Below are positions 26,001 through 38,946 of a stretch of DNA of 64,000 nt, piece by piece. This stretch comes from Trichomonas vaginalis G3 (Eukaryota > Parabasalia > Trichomonadida > Trichomonadidae). Location: NCBI RefSeq assembly GCF_026262505.1, contig NC_067204.1, forward strand, positions 16,718,165 through 16,782,164, read 5' to 3'. The notes beneath the pieces are model-generated. The model was not told where the DNA came from and searched no databases. It saw nothing but the letters and a program-made list of their open reading frames with translations. The number at the start of each line of letters is the position of its first letter. Within the stretch, counting starts at the first letter, position 1. Both the position numbers and the translations under genes were made by a program.

Positions 26001-29000
26001 TTAGACTTTTTCTGGCTGAGAAGCGAGAATTGTCTGCATTGAAACTGCTTCGTAATTTCCGTGTCGTTTCATCTTGAAGACAATAAGTAATAATAAGATC
26101 AAAGAAACGATAAGGGCAACTCCAGCGATAGAAACAGCAGCAATCATTCCTTTCTCTAATGAAGACATTCCCAAAACATGTCTCCACTTGAATTCATCAT
26201 AATCCAAGTTATCAGAGCAAGAATCTCCAATTATATAATTTGTTGTGTATAACTGTGGAAGTTATATCTAAGTGTTGCAATTCTTTCGTCAGCTTGAGGA
26301 ACACTCATTTCTTGCATGTATGTTCCATTGTAGAATAATCTCTTGTAATTAATGTATCCTGTTGGTTTGTCTTGTATCTGTTTGACTGTTTCTGGGACTT
26401 CAATGATTTGTGCTCTGTCTGGTCTTGTTACAAATGTCTGTGAAATGTCAGTGTATCTTGTGTAGATCTGGTGGAATTCATCAATGAACTCTTCGTGTTT
26501 GATTCCTGCCAAACTTACGAAATCAATTGTTGTTGGGATCTTGATGAATGGCTCTAATTTACCAACAGATGTCAATAATGTTGATGTCAATGTGTTGACA
26601 ATGAAATTATCAATGAATGAGAAGAATCTGTTGTCCTTGAATTCGATCTTGAGATTTGGATTCAATTCGAAAGCATCCTTTCAATGATCTTGCAATCTTT
26701 GTCGATGATGATTTTTTCGACATTAGAACGAACGAATAATGCATCTTCCCATGTGAGTGTTGTAATTCCCTTTCCTAATGTCAATGTCTTAAGAGAAAGA
26801 GTATCTCTGAATGCTCTCTTTCCTATAAATGAAACTCTGTCTGGAATAACAACTTCCACGAGTGAAGTGTTTGCAAACGCTTCTTCACCAATGGTTAAAA
26901 CAGAATGTCTCATGACAACTTCACTTAATTTGATGCAGTTCAAGAAGCAGCCCTTTGGAATGGATGTAATTAAACTCAAATCAGCTTTTGTCAAAAGATG
27001 GCAATCTTTGAATGCTTCGTCTTCAATGAAACTTCTTTCATCTAATGTAATTGTTTTGAGTGATGAGTTCTCGAAGCAATTGTTGGAAACATAGATAATT
27101 CCTGTGAAATCAAAGGTCTTCAAATTGAAACAATTCTTGAAAAGTGATGTGTTCAAAAAGTGACAGTTATCAAACTTCAAATTAGAAATTCCACTGTTCA
27201 TGAATGTTTCTGGGTAAATTGAAGTTACCTTTGAAATGTCAACCTTTGAAAGTGATTGGCAATTATAGAAAGCGCGTGTTTCGATTGTTTCGCATGTTGT
27301 TGGTAAAACAACTTGGTACAAATTGATGCAATTTGCGAAACAATTTTCAGGAATTGTCTTTATCTTTGTTTCGAAAATTACTTTTTCAAGATTTTGACAA
27401 TTTGCAAAGAATTCTTTTGGAATTGTCAAATTGTCATCATTGATTGAGAAAGTAACTTGATAAATGTAAGCAGAATCCTGCAAATTAACTTGTGTTAAGT
27501 CAATCTTATTTGCAAAGACAATTTTTGTGAGTTTTCTTGCAATGGAAAATGCTCCATGTTGGATTCCTTTGCAATAATCTGGAACTGTGAATGATTTAGC
27601 ATCTGGCAAAGCGAATGCCAATGTTGAAGAATTGTAGTAAACAAAGGAACCATCTTTAACTGTCAAATACTTGTTGCCATCTTCTAAAATAACATTTTTG
27701 ATCTTGAATTGAGAAAATGGTGTTGCATCAAATGATTTTGTTTCTTTTGTCAATGTGATTTGGGTAATAGATGATGATCCGTAAAACGCATTGTTGGCAA
27801 TGACACAATTTGACATTTTGACTTTCTCAATTTCGACAAATGAGAAACTGTCAGAATTCAAAACAGAAACATTGGAAATATCAATATTTCTCAATCCGAA
27901 GCATGATGAGAAAGCAAAGCTGTCAATTGATTCTAATCCACCTTGGATAATGAGTGTGTTAATGTTTGTGCAGTTGCAGAAGCAATATGAGGCAATTTTG
28001 TTGCAAGGTGAAGTGATTGTCACTTTTGTAAGTTTATGACAACCCTGGAAAGAACCGATATCAACTGCGAATGAGACAACAACTTCATCGATTTGGCTGC
28101 CGACGAAAGCGTATTGTCCGACAGACTTTAACAGGCTTCCTTCTGCTATTTTCACGGATTTAGTGTATCCGAAAGCGAAGTTTCCAATTGTAAGAGTTGT
28201 TGCTGGAATTGTCATCTTCAAATTGCCACAAAATTCGAAAGCCTGGTCGCCAATTGCCTGTAAATCGGCGACTGTGAAGTCAGCCAATTCTTTGTCATTG
28301 TAGAAGGCTTGAACTCCAATTGTTGTTACCTTTTTGGTGGTTACGGTTTTGAGTAAGTGGCAATGGCAGAAACAATAATCTGGCAAAGCGTTTAAGTCAC
28401 CTAATACTTCAACTTTTGTTAAATATGGGTTATTCTGGAAAGCACCAGATGCTAAAGTGACGTATTCTGGATTTTGACTTCTTTGAGCATTGTATAAGCA
28501 AATGCACCACTTCCGATGTCCAAGTAGAGGTTGTTACGATCATCAATTGTTATTTCGGTAATTTTGGAACGATAGAAGCCATTTGCTCCAATGGATTGTA
28601 ACTGTTGTGGGATATGAATTTTTGTGATTTCAGTATCTTTGAAAGCACCATCGCCAACGGAGACAACGTTTGTAAGATCGATCTCTGTAAGTGAAATGCA
28701 GGATGCGAAAGCGGTGTTTAAGATTGTTGTCTTTTCTTTATTGAATTTGACTGATGTCAACTGATAGCAGCCACGGGCAAAGCTACTTGGTATGGTGTCA
28801 GCATTTATTGAGAGACTCTTTAAGTTAAGGCAGCCTTTGAAAACACTTCCTCCATACTTAGTTACACGATCAAGATTAATTGTCTCGAGTGTAGAGTCTT
28901 CAAAGCATGAATCTGAGATTTCAGTAACTGAATCTGTTAATTGAACTGTCTTGATAAACTTATTTTCCTTGAATACATTCTCATCAAAAGTTGTGACAAA

Positions 29001-29249
29001 AAGATTATCAATGATGAAAGTTGAAACTTTTAAGCCATCGATTTCTGTAATTGTGTTGAACATCTGTGTTTCGGGTCTGATAATTACTGTGTCAATATTG
29101 TTTTGCTCAATTAATTCACCAACTTTATTGTTCCAATCACTATATCTCGTAATGGTCATTGTTGAACCATTAATAATTGGTGTACTACTGATGGTCACAG
29201 CCTTTGTCAATAAATTCGACACAAAAACGGAGTGAAATAGGAATGGCAT
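26001..29249 (-). pseudogene. BspA-like leucine-rich-repeat surface protein (broken host gene)
   Basis: Starts at ATG 29249 (MPFLFHSVFVSNLLTKAVTI, a weak signal-like N-terminus) and codes for a long row of LRR_5/BspA repeats (units such as 'F-x-x-C-x-x-L-x-x-I/V-x-L-P-x-x-hydrophobic'). Next come a non-repeat region (to about 26240), one membrane segment (MIAAVSIAGVALIVSLILLL near 26110-26150) and a short basic tail (KMKRHGNYEAVSMQT). In T. vaginalis this family is a large set of candidate adhesion proteins. Three frame changes are visible, near 28465, 26680 and 26245, each with clear continuation of the protein in another frame. The copy is therefore a recent pseudogene unless these are sequencing errors. 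Confidence 0.85.
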
Positions 29250-29267
29250 ATTAAAAAAATAATGCAC

Positions 29268-29595
29268 TTTTTATTTCAATTCATTAATTTTATCATTTTT
29301 CATATGATGGCATTTAGTAATTTTGCTCTTTCTTCCAACAACTTTCCTGAAAACGGTTGTCATCATCAAAAAACGAAATCTCTAATGCAATCCAATACAT
29401 TTAAAGTTGATATTTGGATTTCATTCATAAAATCGATCCAAAATATATCTTTAATTCCCTGATATTAATTGAAATGGAAAAGTGTATTAATACAATAAAT
29501 TAACATTAAATTATTATGAGATGTTTATGCTTAAATAATAACATCATTACTATAGCTTTTTTCGATATAAAATAATGTTGTTGGAAAAAGAATTA
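29268..29595. other. AT-rich spacer
   Basis: No gene seen between the BspA-like and ankyrin genes. Confidence 0.5.
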
Positions 29596-32500
29596 TTAGT
29601 CATTTGTAGCACCATGTTCAACTAAGAATTTGAAAATGTTTGTTGCTTTAACATCGATGGCAATACTAAGAGGGCATTCATTAATATCGAGAGAAATTCA
29701 TAAAACAATGATAAATATGAAAAGAAATATGATTATATAAAACAATGATTAATATGAAAAGAAAGAGAATATAAAACAATGATGAATATGAAAAGAAAGA
29801 GAATTCCATAAAACAATGATTAATATGAAAAGAAAGAGAATTCTATAAAACAATGATTAATATGAAAAGAAAGAGAATGTCATAAAACAATGATAAATAT
29901 GAAAAGAAATATTATTATATAAAACAATGATTAATATGAAAAGAAAGAGAAAGTAATAAAACAATGATTAATATGAAAAGAAAGAGAATTCTATAAAACA
30001 ATGATAAATATGAAAAGAAAGAGAATTCTATAAAACAATGATGAATATGAAAAGAAAGAGAATTCTATAAAACAATGATTAATATGAAAAGAAAGAGAAC
30101 CCAATAAAACAATGATTAATATGAAAAGAAAGAGAATTCTATAAAACAATGATTAATATGAAAAGAAAGAGAATTCTATCAAATAACGATAAATGTGAAA
30201 AGAAAGAGAATAAATTTCATGTTAACATCAGCACCATGATCAACTAGGAATTGGACAATTTCTATTGAATTCGCTTTGATGGCAATACTAAGAGGGCATT
30301 CATTAATATCGAGAGAAATTCATAAAACAATGATAAATATGAAAAGAAATATTATTATATAAAACAATGATTAATATGAAAAGAAAGAGAATTCCATAAA
30401 ACAATGATTAATATGAAAAGAAAGAGAATTCCATAAAACAATGATTAATATGAAAAGAAAGAGAATTATATAAAACAATGATTAATATGAAAAGAAAGAG
30501 AAATTCATAAAACAATGATAAATATGAAAAGAAATATTATTATATAAAACAATGATAAATATGAAAAGAAATATTATTATATAAAACAATGAGAAATATG
30601 AAAAGAAAGAGAATTCCATAAAACAATGATTAATATGAAAAGAAAGAGAAATTCATAAAACAATGATAAATATGAAAAGAAATATTATTATATAAAACAA
30701 TGATTAATATGAAAAGAAAGAGAAAGTAATAAAACAATGATAAATATGAAAAGAAATATTATTATATAAAACAATGATTAATATGAAAAGAAAGAGAATT
30801 CCATAAAACAATGATTAATATGAAAAGAAAGAGAATTCCATAAAACAATGATTAATATGAAAAGAAAGAGAATTATATAAAACAATGATTAATATGAAAA
30901 GAAAGAGAATTCCATAAAACAATGATTAATATGAAAAGAAAGAGAATTCTATCAAATAACGATAAATGTGAAAAGAAAGAGAATAAATTTCATGTTAACA
31001 TCAGCACCATGATCAACTAGGAATTGGACAATTTCTATTGAATTCGCTTTGATGGCAATACTAAGAGGGCATTCATTAATATCGAGAGAAATTCATAAAA
31101 CAATGATAAATATGAAAAGAAATATTATTATATAAAACAATGAGAAATATGAAAAGAAAGAGAATTCCATAAAACAATGATTAATATGAAAAGAAAGAGA
31201 AATTCATAAAACAATGATAAATATGAAAAGAAATATTATTATATAAAACAATGATTAATATGAAAAGAAATATTATTATATAAAACAATGAGAAATATGA
31301 AAAGAAAGAGAATTCCATAAAACAATGATTAATATGAAAAGAAAGAAAATTCATAAAACAATGATAAATATGAAAAGAAATATTATTATATAAAACAATG
31401 ATTAATATGAAAAGAAAGAGAATAAGTTTCATGTTAACATCAGCACCATGATCAACTAGGAATTGGACAATTTCTATTGAATTCGCTTTGATGGCAATAC
31501 TAAGAGGGCATTCATTAATATCGAGAGAAATTCATAAAACAATGATAAATATGTAAAGAAAGGGAATGTTATAAAACAATGATTAATATGAAAAGAAAGA
31601 GAATTTCATAAAACAATGATTAATATGAAAAGAAAGAGAATTATATAAAACAATGATTAATATGAAAAGAAAGAGAATTCCATAAAACAATGATTAATAT
31701 GAAAAGAAAGAGAATTCTATCAAATAACGATAAATGTGAAAAGAAAGAGAATAAATTTCATGTTAACATCAGCACCATGATCAACTAGGAATTGGACAAT
31801 TTCTATTGAATTCGCTTTGATGGCAATACTAAGAGGGCATTCATTAATATCGAGAGAAATTCATAAAACAATGATAAATATGAAAAGAAAGAGAATTCCA
31901 TAAAACAATGATTAATATGAAAAGAAAGAGAAATTCATAAAACAATGATAAATATGAAAAGAAATATTATTATATAAAACAATGATTAATATGAAAAGAA
32001 ATATTATTATATAAAACAATGAGAAATATGAAAAGAAAGAGAATTCCATAAAACAATGATTAATATGAAAAGAAAGAGAAATTCATAAAACAATGATAAA
32101 TATGAAAAGAAATATTATTATATAAAACAATGATTAATATGAAAAGAAAGAGAATAAGTTTCATGTTAACATCAGCACCATGATCAACTAGGAATTGGAC
32201 AATTTCTATTGAATTCGCTTTGATGGCAATACTAAGAGGGCATTCATTAATATCGAGAGAAATTCATAAAACAATGATAAATATGAAAAGAAATATTATT
32301 ATATAAAACAATGATTAATATGAAAAGAAAGAGAATTTCATAAAACAATGATTAATATGAAAAGAAAGAGAATTATATAAAACAATGATTAATATGAAAA
32401 GAAAGAGAATTCCATAAAACAATGATTAATATGAAAAGAAAGAGAATTCCATAAAACAATGATTAATATGAAAAGAAAGAGAATTCTATCAAATAACGAT

Positions 32501-34433
32501 AAATGTGAAAAGAAAGAGAATAAATTTCATGTTAACATCAGCACCATGATCAACTAGGAATTGGACAATTTCTATTGAATTCGCTTTGATGGCAATACTA
32601 AGAGGGCATTCATTAATATCGAGAGAAATTCATAAAACAATGATAAATATGAAAAGAAATATTATTATATAAAACAATGATTAATATGAAAAGAAAGAGA
32701 AATTCATAAAACAATGATAAATATGAAAAGAAATATTATTATATAAAACAATGATTAATATGAAAAGAAAGAGAATTCCATAAAACAATGATTAATATGA
32801 AAAGAAAGAGAATTCTATCAAATAACGATAAATGTGAAAAGAAAGAGAATAAATTTCATGTTAACATCAGCACCATGATCAACTAGGAATTGGACAATTT
32901 CTATTGAATTCGCTTTGATGGCAATACTAAGAGGGCATTCATTAATATCGAGAGAAATTCATAAAACAATGATAAATATGAAAAGAAATATTATTATATA
33001 AAACAATGATTAATATGAAAAGAAAGAGAATTCTATAAAACAATGATTAATATGAAAAGAAAGAGAATTATATAAAACAATGATTAATATGAAAAGAAAG
33101 AGAAAGTAATAAAACAATGATTAATATGAAAAGAAAGAGAATTCCATAAAACAATGATTAATATGAAAAGAAAGAGAATTCTATAAAACAATGATAAATA
33201 TGAAAAGAAATATTATTATATAAAACAATGATGAATATGAAAAGAAAGAGAATTCCATAAAACAATGATTAATATGAAAAGAAAGAGAATTCCATAAAAC
33301 AATGAGAAATATGAAAAGAAATATTATTATATAAAACAATGATTAATATGAAAAGAAAGAGAATTCCATAAAACAATGATTAATATGAAAAGAAAGAGAA
33401 CCCAATAAAACAATGAGAAATATGAAAAGAAAGAGAATTCTATAAAACAATGAGAAATATGAAAAGAAATATTATTATATAAAACAATGATTAATATGAA
33501 AAGAAAGAGAATTCCATAAAACAATGATTAATATGAAAAGAAAGAGAACCCAATAAAACAATGAGAAATATGAAAAGAAAGAGAATTCTATAAAACAATG
33601 ATGAATATGAAAAGAAAGAGATTATAAATTTTGTTGATATCAGCCCCATTAGAAATCAAACACGAAGCAACGCTATAATTACAAAAATACATGCTTTCTG
33701 CCATTGAATCAAATGTTTGATGAAAATTTGATTTAAGGTACTCAGCAATTTCATAGTTTCGATAATCCAATGCTGTATTAATCATCTTATCAAATAATTT
33801 ACCATCTTCTATCATTTGCATAAAAATGTTTTCATTTCCACCTTGAACAGCATATCTTTCGGAGTAATCAGTGTATTGAGCTCCTAAATTTTTCAAGTAA
33901 ATGAAACATAATTCTGAGCCATATTTAATTGCACAATCAAGTGGTGTGATATCATTAATCTCCTGATTAATATCAAGATTTGGGAATTTACTTTTAAGAT
34001 CATTAACTTTATCCCATGCAATATAGTATAAAGGAGAATCAGTTAAATATAAATTCAGAATTTCTTCTTCTTCTATTTCAGGTTCGAAGTTTTCGAATTT
34101 GAAACCTTGATAATGTAGAAGAGTCGCTAATTTATTATTTTGCGGTTTATAAATGTATGAAAATGCGTTTAATATCTTTTGATAAAGTTCTGAAAATAAT
34201 TTGATTTCTTTAATACGAATTTGTGAAAAAATATCTATGAAATAAAGTGCCATTTGGATAGGTATTTTGTGGGTTGTTATTAATTCGATAATTTGTGAAG
34301 ATATTTGTATAATATTATTGCAATTGATGCCCCAAATAATTTTTGATGCTTGGTCTGGGTATTCGAATACATTGATTGGCTTAAGGTCACTGTAATTGCG
34401 CCAATTTTCATTTTTTGGCTCTGAACTTGACAT
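29596..34433 (-). pseudogene. Ankyrin-repeat host gene invaded by a minisatellite
   Basis: The 5' part (33625-34433, ATG 34431-34433, MSSSEPKNENWRNYSDLKPI) codes for the DUF3447-type N-terminal domain of trichomonad ankyrin proteins and several ankyrin repeats, up to SCLISNGADINKI. The 3' end of the same gene is at 29596-29697, one last ankyrin repeat (DINECPLSIAIDVKATNIFK...LVEHGATND) with stop at 29596-29598. Between them lies about 3.9 kb of minisatellite holding seven further near-identical ankyrin-repeat copies in the same orientation. The satellite unit is not a multiple of three and holds stops, so only the 5' part can be read from the start. Ankyrin proteins act as cytosolic binding scaffolds. 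Confidence 0.8.
29698..33625. repeat. 37-nt minisatellite with embedded ankyrin units (higher-order repeat)
   Basis: Roughly 85 copies of a 37-nt unit (ATAAAACAATGATTAATATG then AAAAGAAAGAGAATTCC; some variants have AAATATTATTAT at the end and a few units are 34 nt). The array is interrupted by seven ~105-nt ankyrin-repeat copies at about 30216-30320, 30990-31091, 31429-31530, 31758-31860, 32160-32264, 32525-32630 and 32856-32960. Each junction falls at the same codon phase of the ankyrin repeat. Reading frames seen inside are artefacts. Confidence 0.9.
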
Positions 34434-35827
34434 TCTTTTGGAAAAATTTGGTTGTGGCACTTTTAAGGGTGGTAATTTATAAATTTCTATTATATAAGTT
34501 TCTATTTTTTCTTATTAAATTTCAAAAATGAGGGTTCGGAATCGTTCACAAATTGCCGAAAGGCTTTTTGCCAGTTTTGAATCCGACGATAGGTGTCTTG
34601 GAAGATTTGCCTGGCGTCATCATAGTGTCTTTAAATCAAAAATTTTATTTTGGAGTTAGTTTTATTGATTTTTCAATAAAAAACATTTCTAAAACAAGAA
34701 AATAAAACGATAAAATATTTATATTTTATATAAGGATCTTATATATTTAAAATAAATATCATTTTATTTTTTTCATTGGTGTCTGTCAAACCATAATACA
34801 CTATTCAAAAATTCAATGTGTCTTGCGGTTTCAAAAGACACCTTCAAATTGAACGATAGCACAGACACTATTGAATTTTACCCATTGTATTTAGTTTTTA
34901 CCCTTTTTATTTTTAAGAATTAATGACTGAAACAGCCGTTTTGCTATGACCTCGATCACTTTTATTTATTATTTTAAATATTATTTAATTTTATTATTTG
35001 AATAGGCCAACTTATATTTGAGAAGCTCAATTTGAGACCACTTAATACATTGAAATATCATAAATATTGAAATATTAAAAAGTGTATTTCAAAATATTGA
35101 AATTATAAAAATTTATAATACTGAAATTGAGACAAATTAATAAATTCAATGTGTTTTTTTTTTGAAATAACTCTCAAATATTATTTTTTTGTTTATTTAA
35201 TGATGAATAAATATGATTGCTTTAGTCAATCATAAAAACTGATTTAAGTTTAAAATAATGAAAGGATAATTTGATCGTTTTTTAAAATACAATTATTTTT
35301 GATGATTTGCAAGAATCTTTGAAAAGAATATAATATAGGTTCTATTTTTGTAAAATTTATCCAAATCATGTATTACATAAATTACGATTAAAACGATGAA
35401 AGAACCAAAAAGTGTGTTTTGTGTTTTGTTGTTGCGTGTTGGATGCGGGATCCTGTTATTTCCGAAATCGACAAAAAATTTGGAAATTTAATTTCCGAAA
35501 TCGAAATTATATTAATGTTTTTAATATTCTTATATCAAAAGGATTAAAGTTCATTAAGAGAAAAACAATTCTTCTTCTTCAATCTATTGGCGCATTTATT
35601 TCTACACGCCAATAAGGAACGGAAAATTATAAGACACTATGGTGTCTTCAAAACGCTAATTTTTGATATTTTTAACAACCCTAAAATAAACATTTTTGTG
35701 GGACAAGCATATCATGTGATTTTTTGTTCGATTGAGTTGAATAAAGTTTGGTGATCTGTAGTGCGAATATATATATTTACTACATTCCTTTAGGCCAAAA
35801 AATCATATTTGATCAACTATAATTTCG
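34434..35827. other. AT-rich spacer
   Basis: No convincing gene. A small frame at 35412-35615 has no recognisable domain. Motifs GTGTCTT/AAGACAC recur near 34625, 34775, 34845 and 35635, perhaps ends of an old unknown element, too weak to call. Confidence 0.4.
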
Positions 35828-35877
35828 GGCCTCAGGTGGCTTCGCTTGCCCTTCGGGCAAGCACCCCACCTTCGGCC
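35828..35877. other. GC-rich nested fold-back
   Basis: Three nested stems in AT-rich DNA: GGCC/GGCC outside, GGTGG/CCACC in the middle, and GCTTGCCC/GGGCAAGC around a TTC loop. The layout (stems with small internal loops and a TTC loop) resembles the fold-backs at Polinton ends. Confidence 0.6.
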
Positions 35878-36100
35878 AAATATATATAATTAATTATATG
35901 ATATGTACTGTTTTAATTCTATCGGAAATATTGAGGGGATTTGTACTAGCTTAAGGGGTGAAATTCTGAAGTTTACAATTCCAAACAAAAGTCTGTTTTC
36001 TGACTCCTCTGTTATGTTTAAACTAGAATAATAAAATGAAATATAAAATTCTACATGAGATAATGCACATATATCATTTTGAGACTCTGCTGTAAAAAAT

Positions 36101-36127
36101 AATACCCTCCATTTCCAGGAATTACCG
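36101..36127 (+). repeat. 27-bp inverted repeat, left
   Basis: AATACCCTCCATTTCCAGG followed by AATTACCG; inverse match to 37487-37513 with one mismatch. Could mark an unknown 1.4-kb element. Confidence 0.6.
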
Positions 36128-37486
36128 TCACTTTTTTCACACCATCTAAAAAAGCTTCTATATCTCGACATATATAGACATTTTCAAAGCTTTTTAAACG
36201 AGTATATGATAGATAAAATGTTGAATTTTATGATTTTGTACTTTGTATGGAAATATGAGATATGAGATTTAATATGATTTGATTGCAAGTTGAAATTTTT
36301 GATTTTTATTGGATAGCATTTTTATGATATGGAGAGTGTAATTATGATAAAATTTTTGCTCAAAATCAAAAATTTTAATAAAACGGTAATTTCTGGCTGA
36401 CGTTAAAATATGTTTTATTCTCCACTAAAAATAGTATTTAATGATATAAAAATCATAAATTTTGAGTATTCATAGACTTTTTTGTTGAAACTTCGAACGC
36501 ATGAAAACGACTATTAGAATAGATTAGATTGAAAATAAATAGCGAAAATAAATTCAGAACATATTGTATGATTTGATGATGTGACAAAAGTATATTATTC
36601 ACACTCAAAGGAAAATCTGATTATCCCAATAAAATAGAAATGAATCAATAAAAAGTATAATAGATGCATTCTATTTGGATGATGATACTATATCATTTAT
36701 CAAATTTTGAAAATACTCATTTTTCACGAATTCGAACCAGAACAAGACCTTGAAAGCGTCAAAATTTTAAAAAATGAATATTTCTCAAAATAAATGCAGG
36801 ATTTGTTGATTTTATCATTAATACTCCATTCTTTTAGTAAATATATGCGCATCAGCCTTTTCCTTGCAAAAGATTGAAATCGAAAATACAATTTATTCGA
36901 ATTAAAATGTATCTTTCGTTTATTTATATCTATGTAAATACATTAAACATCATCGAACTTTGAAATACTATTGTTTTCGTAATCAATTTCTTATCCTTAT
37001 CATTTCTACAATTGGGATTATTCACTTCATAATATAAAAGTTCTAAAAATGTCAAAAAGTATTCATTTTAGGAATAAAAGACTTAATTTAAATTTAATAT
37101 AATTATTTTTATATCTATACAAACAAATTGTGAGAACATTCAGGCGGCCCCATAAGTAATAACATATCAGTATTTTGATATGATACCTCATATATAAGGT
37201 ATGATTAGAAAGCTGAATTCAGCTTTTTCAATTTTTCATCAGCGAAAATGTTCGATACCTCATACCTATTAAAATTGCCTAATTTCAGTCCCATCCCTCT
37301 ATTATTCGTTGAGATAAGGAGATTTGAAATTATGCAATTTCGACGCCGTTACCATCTCCATTTGCCTCAAAAATGTAAGGGATATATAGTACTGTTGTAT
37401 AAATTAATATTTTATTGTTATTTTTTTATAATAATACTTCAATCATCCTAAAATTGCATTTTTTCTATATAAAAAATAACCTTAAA

Positions 37487-37513
37487 CGGTAATACCTGGA
37501 AATGGAGGGTATT
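37487..37513 (-). repeat. 27-bp inverted repeat, right
   Basis: Inverse partner of 36101-36127. No target duplication is evident outside the pair. Confidence 0.6.
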
Positions 37514-37853
37514 GTTGGGGCATTTTCTTAGGAGAGGGTAAATTTGAATACCATTCAAAAGTAAAAATTCACAATTTGTTCGATTTGGACATATAATCTA
37601 TTATTATATATAATGTAATTATGAAAAAAAAATAAAATGACCCGCATATATTAATTATTTAGATTGCAAGATTCAAAAAAGCTATTAAAATTAGAGACTG
37701 AATAAATAGCGGATTGATTCATATGGATTTATGTAATTATGAACATTAAAATAGTTTATTTATTGATCTAATAAAAAAAGAAAAATATTAATGGGAAAAT
37801 TGAAAGAATAGAGTGTCCCATTCACTCGTGTTGGTCGCAATGTGGCATTTTGG

Positions 37854-38233
37854 GAGACATTGCCACTGCATGTCTCCCACAATGGCACAATGTTCCGCAT
37901 TCATAACTTGAATGCGGAACTTTGACCGACAAGAGTGTGTTCTGCACTCTTGTCGGTCTGCACATATCATTCCTGGAGACATTGCCTCTGGATGGCACAA
38001 TTTTTTGCAATCACAAAGTGATTGCAAAACAATGACCGACAAGAGTGCATTATGCACTCCTGTTGGTCACAAAGTGTCATTCTGCGAGACATTGCCACTG
38101 CATGTCTCCCACAATGGCACAATATTCCTTTGAGAAAGACCTGGAAGGGGGTCCTTTCTCAAGGTCAGGGCCCCCTTCTAGTCTTTCTGGTCCTGGAAGG
38201 AGCGCTTCTGACTGGTCTGTGCGCTCCTTCCAG
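37854..38233. repeat. Cluster of GC-rich hairpins beside Polinton B
   Basis: Perfect or near-perfect hairpins at 37892-37920 (GTTCCGCATTCA stem), 37924-37958 (GACCGACAAGAGTG stem), 38001-38030 (TTGCAATCAC stem), 38034-38068 (variant of the second) and 38193-38233 (CTGGAAGGAGCGC stem). A ~36-bp direct repeat (GAGACATTGCCACTGCATG...) flanks the group at about 37854 and 38079. The GC content contrasts with the surroundings. No tRNA or protein reading fits. Confidence 0.7.
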
Positions 38234-38315
38234 GAAGATCAGTAGATTGCGCCAATAAGCTCCTATCAACAAATTTTGACTAAAAATAAAAAAAAAAAAA
38301 AAAAAAAAGGTAGTG

Positions 38316-38346
38316 GGGCTTCCAGGCACTTCGTGCCTTCTAGCCC
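38316..38346 (+). other. 31-nt terminal fold-back 1, left end of B
   Basis: GGGCT/AGCCC outer stem, GGCAC/GTGCC inner stem, TTC loop; layout 5-4-5-3-5-4-5. Confidence 0.75.
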
Positions 38347-38388
38347 TGAGGATGATTGATATAATGAAGTTTTTTTTTTTCTTGGGGT

Positions 38389-38419
38389 GGGCTTCCAGGC
38401 GCGTTGCGCCCTCTAGCCC
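38389..38419 (+). other. 31-nt terminal fold-back 2, left end of B
   Basis: Same layout with GGCGC/GCGCC as inner stem: both sides have changed together relative to fold-back 1. Confidence 0.75.
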
Positions 38420-38742
38420 ACATAAATGAAGTTCTTATATACGGGTCTTCCAGGAGCTTTTCACAAATTATATATGTTTTCATGTTTTGTCAAACATGAA
38501 CGTACATGTTTTGTCAAGACTTCTTCTTCGTAAATGTTTTGTCAAGACTTCTTCGTAAATGTTTTGTCAAACATGAACGTAAATGTTTTGTCAAGACTTC
38601 TTCTTCGTAAATGTTTTGTCAAGACTTCATCGTAAATGTTTTGTCAAGACTTCTTCGTATATGTTTTGTCAAACATGAACGTATATGTTTTGTCAAGACT
38701 TCTTCGTAATGAGCGTAAATGACCCAAAAATAATGTTTATGT

Positions 38743-38787
38743 TAGAATGTTAGATCTAACACGTTTTCTAACATGTTTTCTAACATC
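38743..38787 (+). promoter_or_regulatory. AGATCT module (forward), TAACA type
   Basis: Left half-sites TGTTA twice, core AGATCT, right half-sites TAACA three times at 12-nt spacing. Confidence 0.75.
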
Positions 38788-38891
38788 GTAGAAAACTCAT
38801 GATTTCTTCGTAAATGTTTTGTCGAAACTTCTTCATCGTAAATGTTTTGTCATGACTTCATCGTAATGAGCGTAAATGACCCAAAAATATA

Positions 38892-38946
38892 ATTTAGGGT
38901 AGAAGGTTATATCTAACCCGATTTCTAACCCGTTTTCTACCCTCTT
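38892..38946 (+). promoter_or_regulatory. AGATCT-type module (forward), altered core
   Basis: Left GGGTA/GGTTA, right TAACC, TAACC, TACCC. The outermost half-sites pair with each other (GGGTA/TACCC) and the inner ones pair (GGTTA/TAACC). The core here is ATATCT, so the GATC is lost. Confidence 0.7.

Larger units (their letters stand above)
35878..37786. other. AT-rich spacer with a distant inverted repeat pair
   Basis: No gene seen. The only notable structure is the 27-bp inverted pair at 36101-36127 and 37487-37513. Confidence 0.5.
38288..38420 (+). repeat. Polinton B left terminal inverted repeat
   Basis: About 133 bp: A run, fold-back 1, AATGAAGTTTTTTTTTT, fold-back 2. It matches the inverse of 61341-61480 imperfectly. 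Confidence 0.8.

Noticed and set aside
31181-33524. Hydrophobic reading frames in the 29.7-33.6 kb region
   Set aside because: They are translations of the 37-nt minisatellite.
35412-35615. Possible 67-residue gene
   Set aside because: No recognisable domain, isolated in AT-rich spacer, no homologue in the window.
37854-38121. tRNA or structured RNA genes
   Set aside because: The hairpins do not form a cloverleaf and no tRNA promoter boxes are visible.
37788-38258. Reading frames across the hairpin cluster
   Set aside because: They follow the inverted repeats on both strands, which produces open frames by symmetry; no protein-like pattern.
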